This document shows, piece by piece, positions 1 through 7,092 of a stretch of DNA of 64,000 bases; within the stretch, counting starts at the first letter, position 1; each line of letters begins with the position of its first letter. The position numbers and the translations under genes are program-made. Source of the DNA: Cyanobium sp. CZS48M (GTDB taxonomy: Bacteria; Cyanobacteriota; Cyanobacteriia; PCC-6307; Cyanobiaceae); assembly GCA_030373145.1 (NCBI GenBank), contig JAUCZK010000008.1, positions 27,651-91,650 of the forward strand. Reading direction: 5' to 3'. Below the pieces are notes generated by a model that was not told where the DNA came from, ran no database searches, and was given only the letters and a program-made list of their open reading frames with translations.

Positions 1-663
1 GAGACGGTGCTCGATACCCATGTGGCCTGGGATCTGGGGGTGGCAGGGCTGGGCGAGCGCCTGGCAGCCCGGCTGGATGCCTTTCTGATCCTGCACAACT
101 ACTCGCGGCTGGTGATCGACGTGAACCGTCCGCCCTGGGCGCCGGACTCGATCGTGAGCCTCAGCGAGCACACACGGATCCCTGCCAATGATTCGCTCTC
201 CTTTGCCGAGCGTGAGCAACGGCGGAGCGCGCTCTTCGATCCCTACCACCACCGCATCGCCGCCGAGCTCGATGGGCGCTCCCTCCGCGGCCAGCCCACT
301 GTGTTGGTGGCTCTGCACAGTTTCACGCCGGTGCATGCCGGCCAGGAGCGTCCCTGGCACGTGGGTGTGCTGCACGGCCGTGACGGGCGCCTGGCCCGGC
401 GGCTGCTGCGGGAACTCAGGCGGGATCCTGGCCTGCAGGTGGGCGACAACGAGCCCTACGCCGTCAGTGATGCCAGCGACCACACGCTGGTGGTGCATGG
501 CGAGCAACGGCGGATTCCCCACGTGGAGCTGGAGGTCCGCCAGGACCTGCTGGCCACGACGGCGGGGCAGCAGGAGTGGGCCGAGCGCCTCGCCGCCGTG
601 CTGGAAACCTCACTGGCGGAGGCATTGCCGCCGCTGCGGGGCGGTCCGTCGTCCCTAGGCTGA
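1..663 (+). CDS. N-formylglutamate amidohydrolase-like protein, 5' end cut by window edge
   Basis: The reading frame is open from base 1 to a TGA at 661-663, so the N-terminus lies outside the window; a GTG at 7 is in frame but the codons before it fit the same protein. The visible 220 residues resemble the N-formylglutamate amidohydrolase family, with a THVAWDLG segment early, an LHSFTPV strand, GVLHGRDGRLAR and a late VELEVRQDLL segment. Family members hydrolyse N-formyl or N-acyl glutamate-type amides. The next gene, a transglutaminase-like protein, starts 3 bases after the stop. This pair is known from clusters with ATP-grasp amidoligases, which would lie upstream and cannot be seen. The family is fairly sure, the substrate is not. 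Confidence 0.75.
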   Translation, partial: ETVLDTHVAWDLGVAGLGERLAARLDAFLILHNYSRLVIDVNRPPWAPDSIVSLSEHTRIPANDSLSFAEREQRRSALFDPYHHRIAAELDGRSLRGQPTVLVALHSFTPVHAGQERPWHVGVLHGRDGRLARRLLRELRRDPGLQVGDNEPYAVSDASDHTLVVHGEQRRIPHVELEVRQDLLATTAGQQEWAERLAAVLETSLAEALPPLRGGPSSLG

Positions 664-666
664 TTC

Positions 667-1506
667 ATGGACTTACAGCACAACCCCGCCCCGATGCCGT
701 CTGGTGCGGTCAAGATCCGCGTGGGGTTCGACCTGGAACTGCGCTGCCCGCAGCCGACACCGATGATCGTGACCCTCGGCGTGCATGCCAGCCGGGCGGC
801 GGATCTGCTCGAGCCCGACACGCTGCAGACCACCCCCGAGGTGCCGCTGCGCTCCTACGTGGATTCCTTCGGCAACCACTGCCAGCGACTGGTGGCACCG
901 GCCGGTGTGCTGCGGTTGCAGGCCACGGGGCTGGTGGCGGATTCGGGCCGGCCCGATCCGCTGCTGCCGCAGCTGCAGCAGCGGCCGGTGGACGACCTGG
1001 CGGACGAGGTGCTCCTGTTCCTGCTCAGCAGCCGCTACTGCGAGAGCGATCTGCTCACCGATCTGGCCTGGTCGTTGTTCGCGGAGACTCCCACCGGCTG
1101 GGGGCGGGTGCAGGCGATCTGTGATTTCGTACACCGCCATGTGCGCTTCGACTACAACCGCACCAGTCCCACCAAATCAGCCCTGACGACTTACCAGAGC
1201 CAGGAGGGTGTCTGCCGCGACTTCACCCATCTCGCCATCGCCTTCTGCCGCTGCATGAACATCCCGGCCCGCTACTGCACCGGTTACCTCAGCGACATCG
1301 GTGTGCCACCGCCCCACTCGGCCATGGACTTCGCAGCCTGGTTCGAGGCCTACCTCGATGATGGCTGGCACGTGTTCGACCCACGCAACAACAGCCCGCG
1401 GATCGGGCGGATCCTGATCGCCCGCGGCCGAGATGCCGCCGATGTGGCGCTCACCACCAGCTTCGGCCCCTCGACACTGGAATCCTTCCGGGTGTGGACC
1501 GCCTGA
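667..1506 (+). CDS. Transglutaminase-like (cysteine protease fold) family protein
   Basis: A 279-residue protein. The C-terminal half is the transglutaminase-like core: nucleophile Cys183 in GVCRDFTHLA and Asp238 in HVFDPRNN, followed by the RIGRILIARGRDAADVALTT block typical of this bacterial family. The N-terminal ~110 residues form the beta-rich domain usual in these proteins. The position of the catalytic His is Ala223 (DFAAWFEAYL), where active relatives have His and some bacterial members Ser, so the classic triad is incomplete. The start ATG lies 3 bases after the upstream amidohydrolase-like gene, suggesting one transcript. The likely role is handling or modifying peptides or amides; the substrate is unknown. 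Confidence 0.85.
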   Translation: MDLQHNPAPMPSGAVKIRVGFDLELRCPQPTPMIVTLGVHASRAADLLEPDTLQTTPEVPLRSYVDSFGNHCQRLVAPAGVLRLQATGLVADSGRPDPLLPQLQQRPVDDLADEVLLFLLSSRYCESDLLTDLAWSLFAETPTGWGRVQAICDFVHRHVRFDYNRTSPTKSALTTYQSQEGVCRDFTHLAIAFCRCMNIPARYCTGYLSDIGVPPPHSAMDFAAWFEAYLDDGWHVFDPRNNSPRIGRILIARGRDAADVALTTSFGPSTLESFRVWTA

Positions 1507-1509
1507 GCC

Positions 1510-1529
1510 GGCCCCACCACGGCGGGGCC
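1510..1529. terminator. GC-rich hairpin between converging genes
   Basis: GGCCCC at 1510-1515 pairs with GGGGCC at 1524-1529 across an 8-base loop, directly between the stop codons of the converging genes at 667-1506 and 1530-1712. There is no T-run, so it is only a candidate bidirectional terminator. Confidence 0.4.
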
Positions 1530-1712
1530 TCAGGGCAGGGTGAAACCGGAGGTGTTCAGGTGCTTGAGATCGAGCATCACGATCGTGAGCCAACCGGTCA
1601 GCGCCAGACCGCCAACCACGGCCAACACAACCAGAACGCCTGCCAGCGCTGATTTCGCAGAGCTTTTATCGTTCGCCACAGCTGGATTCGATTGTTCAAT
1701 GAAGTATGCCAT
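1530..1712 (-). CDS. Small single-pass membrane protein, unknown function
   Basis: A 60-residue frame starting MAYFIEQSNP, with a polar N-terminal ~22 residues and one clear hydrophobic segment (residues ~23-47, ALAGVLVVLAVVGG onwards), ending in a short polar tail. The composition is that of a genuine small membrane protein, unlike the overlapping plus-strand frame. It converges on the transglutaminase-like gene with a GC-rich hairpin between them. No family is recognised and no function can be proposed. Confidence 0.55.
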   Translation of the reverse strand: MAYFIEQSNPAVANDKSSAKSALAGVLVVLAVVGGLALTGWLTIVMLDLKHLNTSGFTLP

Positions 1713-1947
1713 GGCCAGGCTGCATGGGAGCGATCATCAGGCGCCGGTCCTAGTTCTGAGCCTGCAATCTGTTGCGCTTGCTCATTCTTCTGGGGCCGAA
1801 GTTCAATCCGCTGAAGGCTTATCTGTTGAAGATCTCTCGACTGATGATCAATTCACGAATGATCAATTCGCCATTGACCAATTCGCGAATGACCAATTCG
1901 CTGCCCCCTGATCTGCTGAAGGTGGCTGGGCTTGCGAGGCTTGGAGC
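1713..1947. other. Intergenic region, relatively AT-rich, with 15-bp tandem repeat
   Basis: 235 bases between a minus-strand small gene and the plus-strand amine oxidase gene. It is visibly richer in A and T than its surroundings and carries the tandem repeat listed separately. It should contain the promoters of both flanking genes; no convincing -35/-10 pair was identified. A plus-strand frame runs through it but looks like a by-product of the repeat. Confidence 0.5.
1845..1904. repeat. Four 15-bp tandem repeats
   Basis: Four consecutive 15-base units begin at 1845, 1860, 1875 and 1890. Each carries the core TGA(T/C)CAATTC followed by a variable five bases. Being a multiple of three, the repeat would encode a pentapeptide series (NDQFA-like) on the plus strand, but the frame that carries it has no other protein-like features. 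The array ends 43 bases before the amine oxidase start. Confidence 0.85.
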
Positions 1948-3369
1948 ATGACTCTGGCCCCCGCTCAACCCGTTGACGCCGTGGTGGTGGGCGCTGGCCT
2001 CTCGGGGCTGGTGGCGGCCCGCAGCCTGCAACGGGCGGGTCGATCGGTGCGCCTGATCGAGGCCGCCGCCACGGCGGGAGGGCGGATGGTGGGTGAGCGT
2101 CTGCAGCTGGCAGGGGAGAAGCCTGGGGCGGAGGGGCGCCAAGTCTGGATCGACCTCGGCGGCCAGTGGGTGGGCCCCACCCAGACCCGCTACCAGGACC
2201 TGCTGGATCGTCACGGCATCCGCCGCTTCGATTCCCCCCACAGCGGTGACACGGCCCTGGTGTTCGCCGGCAGCCGCTGCCGTTTCGCCGGCTTTTTCCA
2301 GGGATTCCCCGAGGGGCAGCCCCCAGCGGTTCCCAGCGCCGACTGGGACGACGCCATGGCGGCCCTGGAGCAGTTCCTGGAGCTGGTGGCCCAGCTGCCG
2401 CCAGGCCATCCCCACCACCATCCCGCCGCCGCCGAACTCGACCGCCTGAGCTTTCAGGACTGGATCGACGCCCACACCCACACCCCCTTTGCCGCCTGGT
2501 ACTTCGCCTACTTCTGCCGGGCGGTGGGTTTTCTCGGTCCAGCGGAACCGGAGCAGGTGTCGTTGCTGCATGTGCTCTGGGGCCAGCGCACCGCCTCCCA
2601 GGGCGAGCATCCTGAGGAGTTCCTGCTCCATGGCGGTGCCGGTCAGCTGCCGGCCCTGCTGGCCGCCGAGCTGGCAGACGGAGTGCTGCGGCTGGGTGAG
2701 CCGGTGCGGGCGATCGAGCAGGCGCTGCCCGGGGCCGAGCACTCGGTGCAGGTGCACACCGATCAGGCCAGCTACCCCTGCCGGGCCGTGATCGTGGCGA
2801 TGCCGCCGGCGCAGGTGGGCCATCTGCGCTTCTCACCAGCGCTGCCCGCCGACCGCCAGCAGCTCAACGACGAGATGGCCATGGGCGCCTGCGCCAAGGT
2901 GCTGGTGGTGTACGCCAGCCCCTGGTGGCGGCAGCAGGGGCTCTCGGGGATCGCCATCGGCGATCGGTCCACCGTGGAGCTCTGCGCCGACAGCTCCGAT
3001 CCCGAGAACGGCTGCGGTGTGCTGGCCGCCTTCGTGGTGGGGCACCGCTACCGCCGCTGGTCTGCCCTGGGTGACGCCGGGCGCCGGCAGGCGCTGCTGG
3101 CGGATCTGGCCGCCTATCTGGGGCCCCAGGCCCTCACCCCCCTGGCCTACGTGGAGAAGGACTGGCCGTCGGTGCCATTCGTGGGTGGCGCCTATGCCGG
3201 CTGGATGCCGCCGGGCCTGTGGACCCGCTGCGGTGAGGCTTTGCGCCGGCCCCACGGCCTGGTGTTCTGGGCCGGCACCGAGGTGGCCGAGCGCTGGCCC
3301 GGCTTCTTCGAGGGGGCGGTGCGTAGCGGTGAGGAAGCGGCGGCGGCGCTGGTGCAACAGCTTGGCTGA
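1948..3369 (+). CDS. FAD-dependent amine oxidase (flavin monoamine oxidase family)
   Basis: 473 residues, the usual length for the monoamine-oxidase superfamily. The N-terminus has the Rossmann dinucleotide motif VVVGAGLSGLVAA (residues ~11-23) followed by the acidic end of the second strand and the GGRM motif. The C-terminus has the FAD-binding block FWAGTEVAERWPGFFEGAV (residues ~440-458) and a GGAYAGWMPPG segment before it. These enzymes oxidise amines, polyamines or amino acids with oxygen, giving imine and hydrogen peroxide. The substrate cannot be read from the sequence. The next gene overlaps its 3' end in another frame. Confidence 0.88.
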   Translation: MTLAPAQPVDAVVVGAGLSGLVAARSLQRAGRSVRLIEAAATAGGRMVGERLQLAGEKPGAEGRQVWIDLGGQWVGPTQTRYQDLLDRHGIRRFDSPHSGDTALVFAGSRCRFAGFFQGFPEGQPPAVPSADWDDAMAALEQFLELVAQLPPGHPHHHPAAAELDRLSFQDWIDAHTHTPFAAWYFAYFCRAVGFLGPAEPEQVSLLHVLWGQRTASQGEHPEEFLLHGGAGQLPALLAAELADGVLRLGEPVRAIEQALPGAEHSVQVHTDQASYPCRAVIVAMPPAQVGHLRFSPALPADRQQLNDEMAMGACAKVLVVYASPWWRQQGLSGIAIGDRSTVELCADSSDPENGCGVLAAFVVGHRYRRWSALGDAGRRQALLADLAAYLGPQALTPLAYVEKDWPSVPFVGGAYAGWMPPGLWTRCGEALRRPHGLVFWAGTEVAERWPGFFEGAVRSGEEAAAALVQQLG

Positions 3370-3868
3370 ATCCAGATCCCCACAGCTGCGCGAGCGCGAT
3401 CCCCGAGAGCTGGGCTGGCGGCTCTGGAGCCTGCACGCCCTGCGCACGGCCCTCGCGGTAGGTGTGTCGATGGGCCTGGCCAGCGGCCTCGGCCTGTCGG
3501 TTCCCTACTGGGCACCGATCACCACGATCATCGTCACCCAGTCGACCCTGGTCGACTCCTGGCTGATCTCACGCCGCCGGCTGCAGGGCACAGCCCTGGG
3601 TGTGGTGCTCGGCGCCGCTCAGGTGCAGTGGCTGCCCGCCGGGCTCCCGGCCTACGTGGCCGCCATCCTGCTGCTGGGGCTGGTCTGTGGCCTTTTGCGC
3701 CTGCACCAGAGTGCCTACCGCTTCGGGGGCATCGCCCTCACCATCGTCAGCCTCGTGCCCCACACCTCCCCGGTCTGGGGCCTGGCCTGGTACCGCTTCG
3801 TCGATGTCAGCCTTGGCATCCTGGTGAGCCTGGCCATCACCCTGGTCTGGCCGGAGCGCCTCAGCTGA
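3329..3868 (+). CDS. FUSC-like / aromatic acid exporter-type membrane protein
   Basis: About 179 residues with a short basic N-terminus and five to six hydrophobic segments from residue ~40, starting ALRTALAVGVSMGLASGLGL and followed by the family-typical PYWAPITTIIVTQ and SRRRLQGTALGVVLGA. This half-size module matches the FUSC/DUF939 group of inner-membrane proteins linked to export of aromatic acids or similar compounds. Start choice: GTG 3329 has an AGGGGG run about 12 bases upstream; TTG 3362 is an alternative giving 168 residues. The stop overlaps the next ATG (TGATG), so the methyltransferase is probably translationally coupled. Confidence 0.75.
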   Translation: MRKRRRRWCNSLAESRSPQLRERDPRELGWRLWSLHALRTALAVGVSMGLASGLGLSVPYWAPITTIIVTQSTLVDSWLISRRRLQGTALGVVLGAAQVQWLPAGLPAYVAAILLLGLVCGLLRLHQSAYRFGGIALTIVSLVPHTSPVWGLAWYRFVDVSLGILVSLAITLVWPERLS

Positions 3869-4989
3869 TGGCTGTCCTTCAGCACCGCCACGAGCTGATC
3901 CCCAGGGCGGAGAACCCTGAGCGGGAGCAGGCTCTGATGGAGGCCTCGAGGACGTTCCGCGCCTCCTTCCAGCAGCTCCTCCAGCGCCGCATCGGCGAAG
4001 TCCTCGGCGAGGAGTCCCTGGCAGCTCGGGAGCTGAAGCGGCGCTGGCCCGATCTGCGCCGGCAGCTCGATGCCTGCCCCCGGATCCAGGCGGCCCATCA
4101 GCGGCGCGCCGCCCTGCAGGACCAGCTCTGGGCCACGGTCATGGCAGCGATCGCGGGCGACCGCCAGCGCCTAGAGGCGGTGGCCGACCGCCAGCGCCAG
4201 AGACCGGGAAGCCTGCAGCTGACGCCCGATCTGGCCATCCCCTCCCACCAGCTCAAGGCCGACATCCACCGCATGCCCGGGGGCTACCTCAACGAACCGG
4301 AGGAAGACGGTGTCGTCACCGGTGCCCTCTACGACCATGGCGTGTTCCTCTACGGCCAGGGCTGGTTCGGTCCTCTCAACGATGCCACTGGCAGGACCGT
4401 GATCGAGCAGGTGCTGGCCCGCCATCACGCCGGTCTGCGGCCGCGGCGGATCCTCGACCTGGGCTGCGGAGCAGGCCACAGCACCCTGCCCTATGCGGTG
4501 GCCTTCCCCGAGGCCGAGGTGTGGGGGATCGATCTGGGGGCCTCTCTGCTGCGCTACGCCAGTGCGCGGGCGCGGCTGCTCCATCACGCGGTTCATTTCG
4601 CCCAGCAGGATGCCGAACGCACCGGCTTCGGGGATCGCAGCTTCGATCTGATCGTGAGCCACATCCTGCTGCACGAGATCCCGGCGGTCGCCAGGCGGCG
4701 CCTGTTCGCTGAAGGCCATCGCCTGCTCAGGCCGGATGGGCTGATGGTGCACCTCGACAGCGCCCGCTTCCTTCGCCCCTCCACACCGGCCGCCCGTTAC
4801 TTCCGCGACACGGAGGTCTGGGTGAACTCGGAGCCCTATCTGGCCTCCTCCCCTGATCACGCCTTCTTGTCCTATGCCCTCGAGGCCGGCTTCGCCCCGG
4901 ATCGCTTCCAGGTTCATGAGCTGCCGGGCCACACCGCCGGGGCCGGCGGCACACCCCAATGGTTGGCCTTCTGCGCCCGGAAGGGCTGA
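3868..4989 (+). CDS. Class I SAM-dependent methyltransferase
   Basis: 373 residues from the ATG that overlaps the FUSC-like gene's stop. The first ~130 residues are charged and helical (many Arg/Glu/Gln) with no recognised domain. The methyltransferase core begins near residue 190: ILDLGCGAGHS (~195-205) is SAM motif I, EVWGIDLG the acidic loop, and FDLIVSHILLHEIP motif IV region. A MPGGYLNEPEEDGVV segment precedes the core. The substrate is unknown. Coupling to the FUSC-like exporter and nearness of an amine oxidase suggest modification and export of a small metabolite, which is inference only. Confidence 0.85.
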   Translation: MAVLQHRHELIPRAENPEREQALMEASRTFRASFQQLLQRRIGEVLGEESLAARELKRRWPDLRRQLDACPRIQAAHQRRAALQDQLWATVMAAIAGDRQRLEAVADRQRQRPGSLQLTPDLAIPSHQLKADIHRMPGGYLNEPEEDGVVTGALYDHGVFLYGQGWFGPLNDATGRTVIEQVLARHHAGLRPRRILDLGCGAGHSTLPYAVAFPEAEVWGIDLGASLLRYASARARLLHHAVHFAQQDAERTGFGDRSFDLIVSHILLHEIPAVARRRLFAEGHRLLRPDGLMVHLDSARFLRPSTPAARYFRDTEVWVNSEPYLASSPDHAFLSYALEAGFAPDRFQVHELPGHTAGAGGTPQWLAFCARKG

Positions 4990-5069
4990 GCCCGCCGACA
5001 GGTCGGGCCGCGCTGTGCACAACACTCCAGACGCCGATACGCTGACTGACCCTCCACAGCACAGGTGCC

Positions 5070-5276
5070 ATGGCCCCCAGGGTCTCCCTAGCAGCCCGCA
5101 GCAGGCGAGTGAGCCGGGAAGACGCGCTGGAGCAGCTCGATCTGGCGACCCTGGCGCAGGCCTACCGCTCAGGCCATCCGGTGTATCTGGGCCGGGGAGA
5201 CTTCTGGACCTGGGAGCAGGACGGCATCCCTGGCTGGCTGGTTCCGCGCTTCGATGATCTCGGTTTTCTGCCCTGA
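5070..5276 (+). CDS. Small hypothetical protein (68 aa)
   Basis: A short soluble protein, MAPRVSLAARS onwards, with a basic N-terminus, a middle EDALEQLDLATLAQAYRSG helix and a Trp-rich C-terminus (FWTWEQDGIPGWLVPRFD). An AGG ribosome-binding motif lies 6 bases before the ATG. It sits 80 bases after the methyltransferase gene and upstream of a hairpin. No family is recognised; the composition looks coding. Confidence 0.55.
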   Translation: MAPRVSLAARSRRVSREDALEQLDLATLAQAYRSGHPVYLGRGDFWTWEQDGIPGWLVPRFDDLGFLP

Positions 5277-5299
5277 GGCTCCCGGGTGCCTGCACCTAG

Positions 5300-5317
5300 C
5301 CTCGGCTCACGCCGAGG
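5300..5317 (+). terminator. Intercistronic hairpin before DUF1993 gene
   Basis: CCTCGGC (5300-5306) and GCCGAGG (5311-5317) form a perfect 7-bp stem with a TCAC loop. It ends 3 bases before the AAGGA ribosome-binding site of the next gene. It lacks a T-run, so it may be a weak terminator for the small gene upstream or an RNA-processing stem. Confidence 0.45.
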
Positions 5318-5332
5318 TTCAAGGACGTCCCC

Positions 5333-5842
5333 ATGGAACTGACCATGTACACGGCCACCGTGCCGCCCCTGCGCCGGACGCTCACCAACCTGATCGCGGT
5401 ACTGGGCAAGGGCCTGGCCCACGCCGAGGCCCAGGGGTTCGATCCCGCCGTGCTGGTGACCAGCCGCCTCTATCCCGACATGTTCCCTCTGGCACGCCAG
5501 GTGCAGATCGCCTCCGACCTGGCCCGCCGCGGCGTGGCGCGTCTGGCCGGTCTGGAGGCGCCGCCGCTGGCGGACAGCGAAACCAGCTTTCCCGAGCTGA
5601 TCGATCGCCTGCAGCGCTCGATCGACTATCTCGATGGCTTCAGCGCCGATCAGATCGACGGCAGTGAAGAACGGGAGATCACCGTTCCGATCGGCCGCGG
5701 CGAGACGATCACCATGGCGGGGTGGCCTTTCCTCTCGATGTTCGTGCTGCCCAACGTCTATTTCCACGCCACCACCACCTACGCGATCCTGCGCCATAAC
5801 GGCGTGGTGCTGGGCAAGCGCGATTTCCTCGGTGAGTCCTGA
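5333..5842 (+). CDS. DUF1993 family protein
   Basis: 169 residues, the normal length of the DUF1993 family, with the expected layout: an N-terminal helix with TVPPLRRTLTNLIAVLGKGLAHA, a YPDMFPLARQVQIASDLARR segment, and the closing TTYAILRHNGVVLGKRDFLG signature. The family has a DinB/YfiT-like four-helix fold and is largely uncharacterised. AAGGA at 5321-5325 lies 7 bases before the ATG and supports this start. It lies just upstream of folK on the same strand. Confidence 0.85.
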   Translation: MELTMYTATVPPLRRTLTNLIAVLGKGLAHAEAQGFDPAVLVTSRLYPDMFPLARQVQIASDLARRGVARLAGLEAPPLADSETSFPELIDRLQRSIDYLDGFSADQIDGSEEREITVPIGRGETITMAGWPFLSMFVLPNVYFHATTTYAILRHNGVVLGKRDFLGES

Positions 5843-5856
5843 GCTCACGGCCATGA

Positions 5857-6474
5857 ATGCCCAGCGGTGATCCGGCCAGCCCCACCCAGGTCATCACCAC
5901 CCAGGCCAGTGTAGCCATCGCCCTGGGGGCCAACCTCGGTGACCCGATCGCCACCCTTACGGCTGTGCGCCCCCTGCTGATCCGTGAGCTTCACAGCTGG
6001 GCGGCGTGGGCTGCCGCCGACCTGGTGCTGGGGTGGTCGCCCCTGTTCCGTACGGCGCCGGTTGGGGGGCCGCCTGGGCAGCCGCCCTTCGTCAATGGGG
6101 CCCTTCTCGTGGCGCGCGCCTGCGGTGGCCGCGAGCCCTGGCCGGATCCGCTGGCCCTGCTGGAGCGCTTGCAGGGGCTGGAGGAGCGCTTCGGTCGCCA
6201 GCGCCTGGAGCCCTGGGGTCCCCGCAGCCTCGATCTCGACCTCCTCTGGTGCGGTGATGCTCGCTGCAGCAGTCCCCAGCTGGAGCTTCCCCACCCGCGC
6301 CTGCGCCAGCGCGCCTTTGTGGTGGCCCCTCTGGCGGCGATCGCGGGGCCGCTGGTGCTCCCCGGTGGCCACGAAACCGCCGCTGCCCTGCTGGCTGAGC
6401 TGCTGAGCTGCCCCGGCGCCGAGCCCCCGCCGCTGCCGCTGCCTGCGCAGGAGGGCTGGCCTGAAGAGGCCTGA
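5857..6474 (+). CDS. folK: 2-amino-4-hydroxy-6-hydroxymethyldihydropteridine diphosphokinase
   Basis: HPPK transfers pyrophosphate from ATP to 6-hydroxymethyl-7,8-dihydropterin in cytoplasmic folate synthesis. The signature blocks are present in order: AIALGANLGDP near residue 26 (normally GSNLG), the FRTAPVGGPPGQPPFVNGAL region, LQGLEERFGRQR, and the catalytic RSLDLDLLW(C)GD with the two metal-binding aspartates, followed by LPHPRLRQRAFVVAPLA. 205 residues is long for HPPK because of a Pro-rich C-terminal tail. It is followed by Nudix and photolyase genes on the same strand; folate is one possible photolyase antenna precursor, but no link is shown. Confidence 0.93.
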   Translation: MPSGDPASPTQVITTQASVAIALGANLGDPIATLTAVRPLLIRELHSWAAWAAADLVLGWSPLFRTAPVGGPPGQPPFVNGALLVARACGGREPWPDPLALLERLQGLEERFGRQRLEPWGPRSLDLDLLWCGDARCSSPQLELPHPRLRQRAFVVAPLAAIAGPLVLPGGHETAAALLAELLSCPGAEPPPLPLPAQEGWPEEA

Positions 6475-6528
6475 ACCGCAGGGGCCGCGGCCGGCGGTCA
6501 CACTGGTGGGCCTGCTCCAGCCCTGTTC

Positions 6529-7092
6529 ATGGCTCCCCTGCCGCCGCCCGAGCCCTCCACCCACCTGGAAACCACGGCGGTGCTCGAGGCCCGCAAGATC
6601 CGCTTCGAGCTCAACCGGGTGCTGCTGCCGATGGGAGTGGAGGCCACCTACGGGATCATTCGTCATCCCGGCGCCTCGCTGGCGGTGCCGGTGCTGGCCG
6701 ACGGGAGCGTGGTGCTGCTGCGCCAATACCGGTTCGCTGTGGAGCGGCGCATCCTTGAATTCCCCGCCGGCACCCTCGAGGACGGTGAGGACCCCCTGGA
6801 GTCGATGCAGCGGGAGCTGGGGGAGGAGGCGGGCTACAGCGCCAGCCGCTGGGATTCCCTCGGTCTGATGCTGCCCTGCCCCGGCTATTCCGATGAGGTG
6901 ATCCACCTCTTCCTGGCCCGGGATCTCACCCCCCTCAGCGACCGTCCCGCGGGTGACGACGACGAGGATCTGGACGTGCTGCTGCTGGCGCCCGCCGCCC
7001 TCGATGCCGCACTGGCCAGCGGCGATGAGGCCCTCGACGGCAAGAGCGTCACGGCCTGGTTCCGGGCCCGTCAGCTGCTGGGCCTCGGATGA
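6529..7092 (+). CDS. Nudix hydrolase (ADP-ribose pyrophosphatase-like)
   Basis: 187 residues with a complete Nudix box at about residues 80-102: GTLEDGEDPLESMQRELGEE followed by AGY, satisfying the Gx5Ex7REUxEExGU pattern. The N-terminal ~75 residues with EARKIRFELNRVLLP and LRQYRFAVERRILEFPAG match the ADP-ribose pyrophosphatase subgroup, which cleaves ADP-sugars to AMP and sugar phosphate. Its stop overlaps the start of the photolyase gene (ATGA at 7089-7092). Exact substrate is inferred from subgroup likeness only. Confidence 0.88.
   Translation: MAPLPPPEPSTHLETTAVLEARKIRFELNRVLLPMGVEATYGIIRHPGASLAVPVLADGSVVLLRQYRFAVERRILEFPAGTLEDGEDPLESMQRELGEEAGYSASRWDSLGLMLPCPGYSDEVIHLFLARDLTPLSDRPAGDDDEDLDVLLLAPAALDAALASGDEALDGKSVTAWFRARQLLGLG

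Noticed and set aside
1540..1911. Plus-strand frame encoding an NDQFA-like pentapeptide series
   Set aside because: The repeat is 15 bp, so any frame through it gives a pentapeptide series; the rest of the frame is antisense to a better small membrane protein and has no start signal.
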